Source: Azospirillum brasilense
Lineage (GTDB): Bacteria; Pseudomonadota; Alphaproteobacteria; Azospirillales; Azospirillaceae
Length of the DNA stretch: 64,000 nt
Assembly (NCBI RefSeq): GCF_007827795.1
Contig: NZ_VITI01000001.1
Coordinates: 496,001-560,000, forward strand
Direction of reading: 5' to 3'
Shown: positions 38,234 through 47,705 of the stretch, piece after piece
Layout: each line of letters begins with the position of its first letter
Numbering within the stretch: position 1 is the first letter of the stretch
Program-made: the position numbers and the translations under genes
Notes under the pieces: model-generated
The model's input: the letters and a program-made list of their open reading frames with translations, nothing else
Told to the model about the DNA's origin: nothing
The model's database searches: none

Positions 38234-38947
38234 TTACAGGGTGGCGGCGTCCTCCAGGCTGGCGGTTCCGGCGGCGGTGGCGGCCAGAGTGCGGAACAGC
38301 GCCTGCTGGCGCGGGTCGGCGACCAGATATTCGGGATGCCACTGCACCCCGATCAGGAAGGGGTGGCGGATCGCCTCGATCCCCTGGACGATCCCCACCG
38401 ATTCACGCGCCACCACGCGCAGACCGTCGCCCAGCCGGTCCACCGCCTGATGGTGCAGCGCGTTGACCCGGCATTCGGCGATGCCCAGGATGCGGTAGAG
38501 ATGGCTGCGCGGGTCAATGCGGACGCGCTTGCGCGGCAGGACGGTGCGCAGGCGCGGCGCCTCCTCGTACACCTCGTGGATGTCGGTGAGCAGCGAGCCG
38601 CCGCGGTGAACGTTGATCATCTGCGAGCCCCGGCAGATGCCCAGCACGGGAAGCCGCCGGGCCGCCGCGCCGTCCAGCGCGCACAGCTCCAGCCGGTCGC
38701 GCTCCGGGTCGATGCGCATCTTCGGGCGGGCGGTCTCGCCATACAGGGCGGCGTCGATGTCGTCGCCGCCGCCGACCACCAGCCCGTCCAGCCGCTCGAT
38801 GGGAAAGGGATCGCGCGCCGTGATGCGCACCGCCCGCGCCCCGGCACGGCGCAGCGCCAGACGGTTCGCCCACCAGGCGATGCGGCTGCCGTGCACCGAC
38901 GCGGTGACTCCGATCAGGGGGCGTCCCCGTGCGATGAAGGCGGCCAT
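38234..38947 (-). CDS. class I glutamine amidotransferase, PuuD-like
   Basis: A 237-residue gamma-glutamyl-gamma-aminobutyrate hydrolase-type glutaminase. The nucleophile elbow is VLGICRGSQMIN (Cys105), and the His-Glu partners are in GVQWHPE (His204, Glu206). LVVGGGDDIDAALYG and NALHHQAVDRLG are also typical. In characterised PuuD it hydrolyses gamma-glutamyl-GABA. Here it starts 10 bases after an amidoligase stop, so it more likely cleaves or supplies gamma-glutamyl-linked products for that ligase. The start at 38947 is clear. Confidence 0.88.
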   Translation of the reverse strand: MAAFIARGRPLIGVTASVHGSRIAWWANRLALRRAGARAVRITARDPFPIERLDGLVVGGGDDIDAALYGETARPKMRIDPERDRLELCALDGAAARRLPVLGICRGSQMINVHRGGSLLTDIHEVYEEAPRLRTVLPRKRVRIDPRSHLYRILGIAECRVNALHHQAVDRLGDGLRVVARESVGIVQGIEAIRHPFLIGVQWHPEYLVADPRQQALFRTLAATAAGTASLEDAATL

Positions 38948-38957
38948 GTCGCCCCCG

Positions 38958-39974
38958 TCAGACGGCGAGCCGCCGGCCCGCCTCGGCGGCCCACCCGTCC
39001 AGCGCCTTGCGCGCCGCGAAGGCGCGGAAATCCGCCCCCAGCGCGTCGAGCCGGTCGCGGTCCGCCGCCAGTTCCTCCACCGCCACCCAGCGGTTCCAAT
39101 CCTGGGCCAGGCTCCAGTCCGGGTCGCCCAGCCGGGCGTTCGGCAGCCGGTAATGGAAGGTCGGGCGGGGCCGCACATGCGGGTCGTTCAGCTTGGCCGC
39201 CATCGTCTCCGGGGCGATATGGGCGAACAGCGGGAACAGGTCCAGCTCGCGGTTGCGGGTCGGGTTGGCCTCCAGATAGTCGCCGATCAGCCCGTCGAGA
39301 TCCGGACGGTAGGCGGGATCGACGACCTTCACCGCGTACTCCACCGGGAAGGCGGCGATGAAGCCGGTCAGGCGCCGGGTCGGGTCCACGCGGATCTCGC
39401 GGCGCAGCCAGGGGGCCAGCAGCAGGAAGGCCTTCAGATGGTCCAGCACATACTCCCCGTCGGTGCGCGCCACCTGCGGGTTCAGATGCAGGCCGAAGGC
39501 GAACAGCGGGCTGGCGTCCGTGCCGGCGGCCCCCTGGGCGCTCAGGGCGGCGAACAGGGGTTCCAACTCGGCCAGCCGGGCGAGGGGAATGGGCGGGGCG
39601 GCGATCTCGAAGGGCATGACGAGGCTGCCGATGTTGCCCCACCAGGGGCGCAGCGCCTCCACCGCGCCGTCCACCGCCTTCTTCAGCGCTCCGGGTTCAT
39701 CGTCCTGCGCCTTGCCGGCTTCCGACTTTTCGGCCTCCGCCTTGCTGGGATGCGCGGAGCGCATGTCCAGTTCCACCGCGAAATCGCCCAGCCGCGTGCC
39801 GGTCACCCGGCAGCGGTGCGGGCTTTCCGGTTCCAGCGCGCCGCCGTAAAGACGGTGCACCACCGCCGCCGCGGACGGGGCGTCGAGGTTGGCGAATTCG
39901 ACCTCCACGCCGACCGTGCGCGGGGCGCCGTCCGTCGTGGTGGAATGGGGGGGCGTGCGGAATGCGATGTCCAT
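38958..39974 (-). CDS. amidoligase family protein
   Basis: A 338-residue protein matching the Amidoligase_2 family, which has the glutamine-synthetase/gamma-glutamyl-cysteine ligase fold. The N-terminal strand RTVGVEVEFANLD with the paired acidic residues, the loop GDFAVELDMR, GNIGSLVMPFEIAAPP and the later PLFAFGLHLNPQVA are what I use. Family members are predicted ATP-dependent ligases that form amide bonds with glutamate or amines. The partner glutaminase gene follows directly, a pairing noted in comparative genomics of these families. Substrate unknown. Confidence 0.85.
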   Translation of the reverse strand: MDIAFRTPPHSTTTDGAPRTVGVEVEFANLDAPSAAAVVHRLYGGALEPESPHRCRVTGTRLGDFAVELDMRSAHPSKAEAEKSEAGKAQDDEPGALKKAVDGAVEALRPWWGNIGSLVMPFEIAAPPIPLARLAELEPLFAALSAQGAAGTDASPLFAFGLHLNPQVARTDGEYVLDHLKAFLLLAPWLRREIRVDPTRRLTGFIAAFPVEYAVKVVDPAYRPDLDGLIGDYLEANPTRNRELDLFPLFAHIAPETMAAKLNDPHVRPRPTFHYRLPNARLGDPDWSLAQDWNRWVAVEELAADRDRLDALGADFRAFAARKALDGWAAEAGRRLAV

Positions 39975-40039
39975 GGCGCCCGTTCAACACGGCGCGCCGC
40001 TGGGCGGTTCCCGCGCCGCCCCGATTCACCGCGGCCGCG

Positions 40040-41878
40040 TCAGTGAGACGGGGGGGCGCCTTCGCAGGCCCGCGGCAGATAGAGCGTCACGGTGGTGCCG
40101 GACCCGACGGTGCTGGTCACCGTGACCGTCCCGCCCGACTGCCGGGCGAAGCCGAAGACCTGGCTGAGCCCCAACCCGGTTCCCTTCCCCTCCGGCTTGG
40201 TGGTGAAGAACGGTTCGAAGATGCGGCGCAGATGCTCCGGCGGGATGCCGGTTCCGGTGTCGCGGACGGCCAGCGCCACGAAATCGCCGGACAGCCCTGT
40301 GTCGTCGCCCCGCCGGCCCGGCAGGCCACGGTTTTCCGCCATGACGGTCAGCGTGCCGCCGTCCGTCATGGCGTCGCGCGCGTTCACCGCCAGATTGAGC
40401 AGCGCCACCTCCATGGCGTCCGGATCGGCCAGGATGGGCCAGAGGTCGTCCGGAACGATCAGCGCGGTGTCCACCGCGCTGCCGGCGGAGCGCGCCAGAA
40501 GGGCTTCCAGCGACGCCTTGCGGTCCTGAAGACGGAAGGGCACCGGCTCGTAGACGCTGCGGCGGCCGAAGGCGGCCATCTGCCGCATCAGCGCCTGCCC
40601 GCGCGCCACCGCACCCTCGATCTCGGGCAGCACGCGGGCGATGCGCTCCGGGTCGTTGGGACGGCTGCGGATGGCGGCGATGCCGCTCATCACGACGGTC
40701 AGCAGATTGGCGATGTCGTGGGCGACGCCGCCGGTCATGCGGCCCAGAGCCTCCAACCGCAGGCTTTCCTCCCGTGCCGCCTCCTGGCGGCGGCGCAGCC
40801 GCAATTCGCGGACGAGGAGCCACAGGAAGGCGCCGGCCATCGTCAGGCTGGCCAGCACCCCCGCCCCGGCCAGCCACAGCGCGTTGGAGACCGGCGCCCG
40901 ATAGGCGTCCAACGGAATGGCGAAGTGAACCGACCATCCATAGTCGGGCAGCGTGCGGAAGGCGACCACCGTCGGCGTGCCCTCCAGGCTCATCCCGTCG
41001 TAGACGCCGCTGTCGGCGGCGCGGCGGGCGCGGAGCGCGTTTTCGCTGGCCTGCCGCCCGATCATATCCGGATCGCCGCCGGCCCGCGCCACCACACGCC
41101 CTTCGGCGTCGATGATGGCGGCGATCCAGCCCGGTGGCAGGCTGTTGCCGAACAGCAGGCTCTGGAATCCTTCCGGCATCACCACCGCCGACAGCACGGC
41201 GAACGGCGCGCCGTTGCGCGTCACCGGAACGCGGATGGGGAAGGCATGACTGCCGCGCGGACCGCGCAGGATCGTGCCGACCGCCGGCTTGCCCGTCTCC
41301 ACCACGCGCCGGTGGCTGTCCATGTCCAGCACCTTGCCCCTGACACCACCCACCAGGAAGGGGGCGTCGACCAGCCGGTTTCCCTGGACATCGCTGAGAA
41401 CGATGGTCGTCCACAGCGGAAGCGCGCCCTGCACCCGTTCGGCGTATTCGAAGAAGGCCACGGCATCAACTTCACCGTCGGCGGCCAAGCCGTCCAGAAG
41501 GGGCGACGCCGCCACCGCCTTCAACGCGTCCATCTGCGCGGACAGTTCCCGGTTCACCAGGGCGGAGAGACGGTCCACCAGCGCAATGGCGTTGGCCTCC
41601 ATCGCGCTCTGCTGCCCCCGCAGCCAAGCGCCGCCGAGAGCCGCGGACAGGACAACCAGCGGCAGCAGCGCGGCCAGCACCAGAAGAACCAGCGGACGAT
41701 GATGGGACTTCGACGGCAAGCGGGCGTTCCGGAGCGGCGGGCGGAGCAGCGGGGTGCGCACTGTAGCACGCCCGTCCTCCGCTGGAAGCGGGCGATCCGG
41801 CTCGGGGATGCCGCGCGTTCCGCATTGACCGTGGATTGTGGCGGAGGATTCCATCCACCCAAGGTTAACATTCGCCAA
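40040..41878 (-). CDS. sensor histidine kinase with periplasmic PDC-type domain
   Basis: A 612-residue kinase with a cytoplasmic N-terminus, membrane segments at ~62-82 and ~332-357, and a ~250-residue periplasmic region resembling a double-PDC (dCache) sensor (SVHFAIPLDAYRAPVSNA near its end). The HisKA box is GRMTGGVAHDIANLLTVVMS (His387; the usual DFNN is DIAN), followed by LNLAVNARDAMTDGGTL, RDTGTGIPPEHL and GKGTGLGLSQV. DcuS/DctB-like architectures sense small organic molecules. The receiver partner is not adjacent. It diverges from the hybrid kinase on its right. Confidence 0.88.
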   Translation of the reverse strand: MANVNLGWMESSATIHGQCGTRGIPEPDRPLPAEDGRATVRTPLLRPPLRNARLPSKSHHRPLVLLVLAALLPLVVLSAALGGAWLRGQQSAMEANAIALVDRLSALVNRELSAQMDALKAVAASPLLDGLAADGEVDAVAFFEYAERVQGALPLWTTIVLSDVQGNRLVDAPFLVGGVRGKVLDMDSHRRVVETGKPAVGTILRGPRGSHAFPIRVPVTRNGAPFAVLSAVVMPEGFQSLLFGNSLPPGWIAAIIDAEGRVVARAGGDPDMIGRQASENALRARRAADSGVYDGMSLEGTPTVVAFRTLPDYGWSVHFAIPLDAYRAPVSNALWLAGAGVLASLTMAGAFLWLLVRELRLRRRQEAAREESLRLEALGRMTGGVAHDIANLLTVVMSGIAAIRSRPNDPERIARVLPEIEGAVARGQALMRQMAAFGRRSVYEPVPFRLQDRKASLEALLARSAGSAVDTALIVPDDLWPILADPDAMEVALLNLAVNARDAMTDGGTLTVMAENRGLPGRRGDDTGLSGDFVALAVRDTGTGIPPEHLRRIFEPFFTTKPEGKGTGLGLSQVFGFARQSGGTVTVTSTVGSGTTVTLYLPRACEGAPPSH

Positions 41879-42296
41879 GGGGTTGTGAGTAATATTTTAG
41901 GGAATCCGCTCAGGAGTCGCCACGGGCGGCGCGGGTGGTCCGCCGGACGCGATGAAGGACACCATGGGCAACCTGCCGCAGGGGTTGCAATCCAGCGACC
42001 GGTCGGCACCCGGTACCGACCGGCATCCGCCCGTCAATCGAAGGTGTTGGTGATTACCTCCTTCGATAGCAGGAAACCCAAAAATTTTAGGAGAAATACA
42101 GAAGTAAATCGTCAGCCTTTCAGCCAAGCTACCCCTTTATTGCCAGCGAAAACCCAGCAAGTTTCCGGTCCGAAAGGAAATAAACACCCGGCATTAACTG
42201 CGATTTAACCATGCAAAGGTTATTCGGAACACAGGCGAAACGATAGCGGACTTTTGGTTCCGGCTGCTTTCCCGCCCGATGGGAGCCTGTGACACG
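41879..42296. promoter_or_regulatory. AT-richer divergent promoter region between two sensor kinases
   Basis: A 418-bp gap, much less GC-rich than its surroundings at 41880-41905 and 42050-42240. Two similar words, ATTTTAGGGAA (about 41894) and ATTTTAGGAGAA (about 42083), may be parts of a direct repeat. It should hold promoters for both kinase genes. No gene or clear operator is seen. Confidence 0.5.
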
Positions 42297-45254
42297 ATGA
42301 CCTTGCTGGCCCGCCTTTTCCTGCTGGTGCTTCTGGCCGTCCTGCCGGCCCTGGGCATCCAGGCCTACAGCGTGTTCCAATTCCGTGCGGAACGCGCCGA
42401 GGAAGTCGCGGCCCAGGCCCAACGCCTGCTGCATCTGGTCGAGGGAGAGCAGGCGCGGATCGTCGACGGCGCGCGGCTGATGGTCACCTCCATCGCGGAA
42501 TCGGCCACCCTGCGCTCCGGCGACCACGCCCAATGCCAGGCCCATCTGATCCGGCTGGCCCAACGCGCTCCCGAATACCGCAACCTGACCGTCCTGGACC
42601 GCGACGGCGCCGTTCTGTGCAGCGCGACACCCCACAGCGCCCCAGCCGCCGCCGACCTTCCCTACGTCCGCCGCGCGCTGAAGGAAGGCCGCTTCGTCGT
42701 CGGCGAATGGACGACCCCCGGCCCGGCGGCGGAGCCCGGCACGGCCATGCTGCCCTTCGCCGTTCCCTTCCGCGACGAGTCCGGCGCGGTCGCCGGGGTG
42801 GTGACGCTCGGCCTCGACCTGCCCTGGCTGGCCACCAACTTCGCCGCGCGCCCCCTGCCCGAGAACGCCAGCCTGCTGGTCACCGACCGCAACGGCACCA
42901 TCCTGGTCAAGCTGCCAAACGGCATCGCCCAACGCGGCGAGCGCGTGCCGCGGCCCTATCTGGACCTGCTGGGCGAACCGCGCGGCGGGGTCACCACCCT
43001 GCCGGGGATGGACGGGGTGGCGCGGGTGCTGGCCTATTCGCCGTCCCGCCAGGGCACGCGCGACCTGTTCATCAGCGTCGGGCTCGACCACACCGCCGTG
43101 GCCGGCACCATCGACCGCGCTACCCGCCAGGGCCTGCTGATGACGCTGACCGGGCTGCTGGTCGCCATCCTGGCCGCCTGGATCGGCGGCACCCTGTTCA
43201 TCCGCCGCCCGGTCGAGGCGCTGATCCGCGCCACCCAGGGGTGGAGCGCCGGCAATTCCAGCGCGCGGGCCGGTCTGGTGGACCGCAAGTCGGAGATCGG
43301 CCAGCTCGGCCGCGCCTTCGACGCCATGGCCGAGACGCTGGAGGCCCGCGAGCGCGCGCTCCGCGGTTCGGAGGAGCATCTGCGCGCCGTGCTGGACACG
43401 CTGCCGACCTTCATCGGCGTGCTGAGCCCGGCGGGCGACGTGCTTCAGGTCAACCAGACCGCCGTCCAGGCCGCCGGCCTGCCGGTCGAGCAGATCGTCG
43501 GCCACCCCTTCCACGAGGCCTGCCGGCGCGCCTTCGCCGGCGCCGCGGGCGACCGCCTGCGCACGGCGGTGGAGCGCGCCGCCGATGGCGACTCCGCGCG
43601 CTTCGACGCGCCGGTGCGCATCGCCGGGGACCGCGCGGCGATCATGGAGATGCGGGTCACCCCGATGCGCGGACCCGACGGCCGGATCACCCACCTGATC
43701 GTCTCCGGCATCGACATCACCGAGCGCAAGTCCACCGAGGAGGCGCTGCGCGTCGCCAACGAGCGCTTCCGCACGGCGCTGCGCAACTCCGGCGTCGTGG
43801 TCTTCAACCAGGATTGCGCCCTGCGCTACACCTGGATGCACAACCCCGCCCTTGGCTACACGGCGGAGCGCGTCGTCGGGAAGACGGATTTCGAGGTGTT
43901 CGAGGACGCCGCCGACGCCGAAGCCCTGACCACCATCAAGCGCCGGGCGCTGGAGACCGGCGAGGGCGTGCGCGAGGAGGTCCGCATCCGCCACGCCGGG
44001 CAGGAACACTTCTACGACATAACCATCGACCCGCTGCGCGGCCCGGACGGCGCGCTGGCCGGCATCACCTGCGCCGCCGTGGACGTGACCGGCCGCAAGC
44101 AGGCCGAGGCCGACCTGCGCCGTGCGCGGGAGGAGGCGGAGCACGCCGCCGCCGGCAAGTCGAAGTTCCTGGCCGTCGCCAGCCACGACCTGCGCCAGCC
44201 CGTGCAGTCGCTCTACCTCTTCGCCGCCGCTCTGGGCGACCGCCTGCAGGGCCACCCCAGCCTGCCGCTGCTCGACAACATGCGCCAGGCGCTGGACACG
44301 TTGAAGGGTCTGCTGGACGGCCTGCTCGACATGTCGCGGCTGGAATCCGGCAAGATCGCCGCCAACCCGGTGGAGGTCCGGTTGGGACAGGTCCTGGGCC
44401 GTCTGGTCGCCGAATACGCGCCGCGGGCCGCCCAGAAGGGGCTGGCGTTGCGCGCCGTCCCGACGCGGGCCTGGGTGCGCACCGACCCGTCGCATCTGGA
44501 GCGCATCCTGCGCAACCTGATCGAGAACGCGCTGCGCTACACCCGCCAGGGCCGCATCCTGATCGGCTGCCGCCGCAGCGGCCCCGACCGGCTGCGCGTC
44601 GAGGTGTGGGACAGCGGCGTCGGCATCCCCGCCGACCGGCTGGAGGACATCTTCGAGGAGTTCACCCAGATCCAGGGCAGCGGCGACCGCGGTCTGGGCC
44701 TCGGCCTCGCCATCGTCAAGCGCCTGTCGAAGCTGCTCGACCACCGCGTGCGCGTGCGCTCGAAGGAGGGGATCGGTTCCGTCTTCTCGGTGGAGATGCC
44801 GCGCGTCGTCGTGGAGAGGCCCCGCGCCGCCGTCCCGCCGCCCGCGATGGACCTCTTCCGGCAGGCCGCCAACGACTGCGCGACCAAGGGGATGGTGCTG
44901 GTCATCGACGACGAGGCGATCATCCTGCTCGGCCTGAAGGCGATGCTGGAGGGCTGGGGCTACAGCGTGCTGACCGCGCGGTCGGGCGACCAGGCGCTGG
45001 AACGGCTGCGCGCCGACGGGCGCCGCCCGCAGATCGTGCTGGCCGATTATCAACTCCAGCAGGGGCGGACCGGGCCGGAAGCCCTGGCCGCGGTGCAGGG
45101 TCTGGTCGGCAAGGACGTGCCGGGCATCATCCTGACCGGCGACACCGCCCCGGAACGGTTGGACGAGGCCCGCCGCAACGGCTTCAGCATCCTGCACAAG
45201 CCGGTTTTCCCCAACGACCTGCGCAAGATGATGGCAAGCGCCGGGGCGGCGTAA
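42297..45254 (+). CDS. hybrid sensor histidine kinase (Cache-HAMP-PAS-PAS-HisKA-HATPase-REC)
   Basis: A 985-residue protein. Membrane segments lie at ~6-28 and ~281-301, flanking a periplasmic Cache-like domain. HAMP (~303-355) and two PAS domains (~360-475, ~487-598) follow. The kinase core has His630 in KFLAVASHDLRQPVQSLYLF and HATPase motifs RNLIENALRYTRQGR and WDSGVGIPADRL. A C-terminal receiver has acceptor Asp917 in VLADYQL and Lys968. GGGAGCC at 42281 supports the ATG at 42297; an earlier ATG is at 42279. It can phosphorylate its own receiver. Confidence 0.93.
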   Translation: MTLLARLFLLVLLAVLPALGIQAYSVFQFRAERAEEVAAQAQRLLHLVEGEQARIVDGARLMVTSIAESATLRSGDHAQCQAHLIRLAQRAPEYRNLTVLDRDGAVLCSATPHSAPAAADLPYVRRALKEGRFVVGEWTTPGPAAEPGTAMLPFAVPFRDESGAVAGVVTLGLDLPWLATNFAARPLPENASLLVTDRNGTILVKLPNGIAQRGERVPRPYLDLLGEPRGGVTTLPGMDGVARVLAYSPSRQGTRDLFISVGLDHTAVAGTIDRATRQGLLMTLTGLLVAILAAWIGGTLFIRRPVEALIRATQGWSAGNSSARAGLVDRKSEIGQLGRAFDAMAETLEARERALRGSEEHLRAVLDTLPTFIGVLSPAGDVLQVNQTAVQAAGLPVEQIVGHPFHEACRRAFAGAAGDRLRTAVERAADGDSARFDAPVRIAGDRAAIMEMRVTPMRGPDGRITHLIVSGIDITERKSTEEALRVANERFRTALRNSGVVVFNQDCALRYTWMHNPALGYTAERVVGKTDFEVFEDAADAEALTTIKRRALETGEGVREEVRIRHAGQEHFYDITIDPLRGPDGALAGITCAAVDVTGRKQAEADLRRAREEAEHAAAGKSKFLAVASHDLRQPVQSLYLFAAALGDRLQGHPSLPLLDNMRQALDTLKGLLDGLLDMSRLESGKIAANPVEVRLGQVLGRLVAEYAPRAAQKGLALRAVPTRAWVRTDPSHLERILRNLIENALRYTRQGRILIGCRRSGPDRLRVEVWDSGVGIPADRLEDIFEEFTQIQGSGDRGLGLGLAIVKRLSKLLDHRVRVRSKEGIGSVFSVEMPRVVVERPRAAVPPPAMDLFRQAANDCATKGMVLVIDDEAIILLGLKAMLEGWGYSVLTARSGDQALERLRADGRRPQIVLADYQLQQGRTGPEALAAVQGLVGKDVPGIILTGDTAPERLDEARRNGFSILHKPVFPNDLRKMMASAGAA

Positions 45255-45278
45255 ACAGAGGAAGACAGTGCGGCGGCG

Positions 45279-45500
45279 TCAGCGCCGCCGGACGATCCGC
45301 CGCCACAGCGGCACCGGGCGCTCCTCCTCGGCTTTCTCCGCCAGCCATTGGTCGGCCAGTTCGCGCACCTGCCAGCCGCCCAGATAACGGTCGCAGTCGA
45401 TGGCGCTGTACAGCCGCACCTTGTCCCGGCCGAGTCGTTCGAAATAGTCCAGCGTCCGCTGGCGGTCCGTCGAGTTCATCGGCGGGTTCATCGGGTCCAT
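45279..45500 (-). CDS. small hypothetical protein
   Basis: A 73-residue basic protein, tail-to-tail with the hybrid kinase (24 bases between stops). It is mostly helical, charged and without Cys beyond one (YSAIDCDRYLGGWQVRELAD), ending in an Arg-rich tail (WRRIVRRR). No signal or membrane segment. I do not recognise a family. Small size makes the call uncertain, but the codon use is coherent. Confidence 0.5.
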   Translation of the reverse strand: MDPMNPPMNSTDRQRTLDYFERLGRDKVRLYSAIDCDRYLGGWQVRELADQWLAEKAEEERPVPLWRRIVRRR

Positions 45501-45789
45501 GGAGCGCATCCTGTCCGGCCTCCCCTCTGTGGTGCCCAAAAGAACGGCATACACCCGTCGCGGTTTGTTCAGTTGGTATATGGATTGGGCACGCAAGCAT
45601 CCCAATAAGCCATTGGTTGCAAGGGTTTCCATTCGCACCATCCGACGAAGGTCAGGTCTGCGGCCAAGGTGGTGCCCATCCCTTCCCACCCACCCCACAG
45701 GCGTGCACAATGCGGCACACGGATGCGTGGGCGGCGGGCTGCCGCCCGGCGCGATCAAAAGACACCTTCAGAACCGGGAGCGGGGGATC

Positions 45790-46740
45790 ATGAGGAAGAC
45801 GTCGTGGATGGCCGGAGCCCTGGCGGCGGCCGTCGCCGGGCTGTGCGCGGTTTCGGCCTCGGCGCAGACCAAGGTGACCGTGGCGATGAGCGGCTGGACC
45901 GGCTTCGCGCCGATCACGCTGGCCAAGGAAACCGGCATCTTCAAGAAGAACGGCATCGAGGTCGAGATCAAGAAGATGCCGACCTCCAACCGCCACCAGG
46001 CGATGGCGGCGGGCGAGGTGCAGGCGATCACCACCACGGTGGACACGCACCTGCTCTACGCCTCCTCCGGCGTGGACGTGACGCAGGTGCTGGTGCTCGA
46101 CAGCTCGCACGGCGGCGACGGCATCGTCGTGCGCGACGCGGTCAACGGCCTCGCCGACCTGAAGGGCAAGCAGGTGGCCGTGCAGTATGGCGGCGTGCCG
46201 CAGTTCTGGCTGGCCTATGTGCTGAAGAAGAACGGCCTGTCGATCGGCGAGGTGCAGACCGTCAACCTCCAGCCGTCCGACGCCGCCAACGCCTTCGTCG
46301 CCGGCCAGTTCGACGCCGCCGTGACCTATGAGCCGTACCTGTCCAAGGTGCGCGAGGCCAACGGCAAGATCATCGTCACGTCGGACCAGACGCCGGGCGT
46401 CATCATCGACACGCTGGCCTTCCAGCCCGACTACATCCAGAAGAACCCGAAGGTCGTGAAGGCCTTCGTCGACAGCTGGTTCGAGGCGCTGGACGAGATC
46501 AAGAAGGACGAGAAGAAGGCCTTCGAGATCATGGCCCGCGACGTCAACCAGACGCCGGAACAGTTCGCCACCTCCGCCAAGACCGTGCTCTGGTACGACA
46601 AGGCCGGCAACGTCGAGTATCTGACCAAGACCATGCCGACCTTCATCAAGGAGGTTCAGGACGTGATGCTGGAGGCCAAGCTGATCCGCAAGGCCCCGCC
46701 GAGCCTGGACAGCATGACCGACGCATCCTTCGTGAAGTAG
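45790..46740 (+). CDS. ABC transporter substrate-binding protein, NMT1/SsuA-like
   Basis: A 316-residue periplasmic protein with a signal peptide (residues ~1-25, cleavage at ASAQ). The body is of the SsuA/NMT1 type: VAMSGWTGFAPITLAKETGI, IEVEIKKMPTSNRHQAMAAG, FDAAVTYEPYLSKVREANGK. Such proteins bind nitrate, sulfonates, taurine, bicarbonate or pyrimidine precursors; the ligand here cannot be decided. It is followed by the permease and ATPase genes. No riboswitch was found in the 289-bp upstream region. Confidence 0.9.
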   Translation: MRKTSWMAGALAAAVAGLCAVSASAQTKVTVAMSGWTGFAPITLAKETGIFKKNGIEVEIKKMPTSNRHQAMAAGEVQAITTTVDTHLLYASSGVDVTQVLVLDSSHGGDGIVVRDAVNGLADLKGKQVAVQYGGVPQFWLAYVLKKNGLSIGEVQTVNLQPSDAANAFVAGQFDAAVTYEPYLSKVREANGKIIVTSDQTPGVIIDTLAFQPDYIQKNPKVVKAFVDSWFEALDEIKKDEKKAFEIMARDVNQTPEQFATSAKTVLWYDKAGNVEYLTKTMPTFIKEVQDVMLEAKLIRKAPPSLDSMTDASFVK

Positions 46741-46792
46741 AACAGTCCTTCCTGATTACCCCCACCCTTCCCATGCTGCGCATGGGTCCCTT

Positions 46793-46866
46793 CCCTCCCC
46801 CGCCTTCGGCAAGGGAGGGAGAATTGTCCCCTCCCCCGCCCAGCGGGGGAGGGTCAGGGAGGGGGC
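46793..46866. repeat. GC-rich palindromic intergenic element, copy 2
   Basis: A second copy of the double hairpin at 1904-1976: CCCTCCCC-type stems joined by GAGAATTGTCCCC. It lies inside the ABC operon, between the substrate-binding-protein gene and the permease gene (167-bp gap). It could dampen read-through to the permease and ATPase genes, so that more binding protein is made than membrane components. Confidence 0.75.
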
Positions 46867-46907
46867 CAGTGTTTTCATAAGTCACCGACAATGGTCCATC
46901 CAATCCC

Positions 46908-47696
46908 ATGTCCCCCCTCTTCACTCCCCTGAAGCCGGTCGCTCCGACGCTGCGCACGGTGCTGGGCATCGCCTGCTTCGTGCTGTTCTTCCTGGGCTGG
47001 GGCATCGCCACCTACGGCGGCTTCGTAAAGCCGCTGTTCCTGGCCTCGCCCGGCGATACGCTGACGGCGGGCGTCGCGCTGTTCCGGGAGTTCGGCTTCG
47101 CCGAGGACATCGCCGTCACCGTCTGGCGCGTCTTCGCCGGCTTCGTCATGGCCGCCGCGCTGGCGGTGCCGCTGGGCATCCTGATGGGGGCCTTCAAGCC
47201 GGTGGAGGCCTTCTTCGAAGCCTTCGTGTCCTTCGCCCGCTACCTGCCGGCCTCGGCCTTCATCCCGCTGCTGATCCTGTGGGCGGGCGTGGGCGAGTTG
47301 CAGAAGATCCTGGTGATCTTCATCGGCTCGGTCTTCCAGCTCGTCATCATGGTGACGGTCATCGTGTCGGGCATCCGCAGCGATCTGGTGGAGGCCGCCT
47401 ACACGCTGGGCGCCAAGCGCGACGGCGTGGTGCTGCGCGTCCTGCTGCCCGCCGCCTCACCGCAGATCTTCGAGGCGCTGCGCCTCGTGCTCGGCTGGGC
47501 CTGGACCTACGTGATCGTGGCGGAGCTGGTGGGCGCATCGCGCGGCATCGGCCACATGATCATCGACGCCCAGCGCTTTCTCGACACCGGCCAGATGATC
47601 TTCGGCATCTTCATCATCGGCGTGATCGGCCTGATCACCGACCTGCTGTTCCGGGCGCTCAACGCCCGTCTCTTCCCGTGGGCCAGAGGACGATAA
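46908..47696 (+). CDS. ABC transporter permease
   Basis: A 262-residue inner-membrane permease with about six membrane segments and the EAA-type cytoplasmic loop ending in LVEAAYTLGAKRDGVVLRVL. It is of the SsuC/TauC type. It works with the binding protein upstream and the ATPase whose ATG follows 9 bases after its stop. Importer for an unknown anion or small organic. Confidence 0.92.
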   Translation: MSPLFTPLKPVAPTLRTVLGIACFVLFFLGWGIATYGGFVKPLFLASPGDTLTAGVALFREFGFAEDIAVTVWRVFAGFVMAAALAVPLGILMGAFKPVEAFFEAFVSFARYLPASAFIPLLILWAGVGELQKILVIFIGSVFQLVIMVTVIVSGIRSDLVEAAYTLGAKRDGVVLRVLLPAASPQIFEALRLVLGWAWTYVIVAELVGASRGIGHMIIDAQRFLDTGQMIFGIFIIGVIGLITDLLFRALNARLFPWARGR

Positions 47697-47705
47697 GCGC
47701 CGGCC

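Noticed and set aside
45501..45789. Possible guanidine (ykkC-type) riboswitch before the ABC importer
   Set aside because: ACACGG and AACCGGGAG words appear, but the order and conserved stems of the ykkC motif are not there.
42129..45793. Very long open frames antisense to, or in another frame of, the hybrid kinase
   Set aside because: Amino-acid composition is typical of shadow frames in high-GC DNA; the hybrid kinase frame has all expected motifs.
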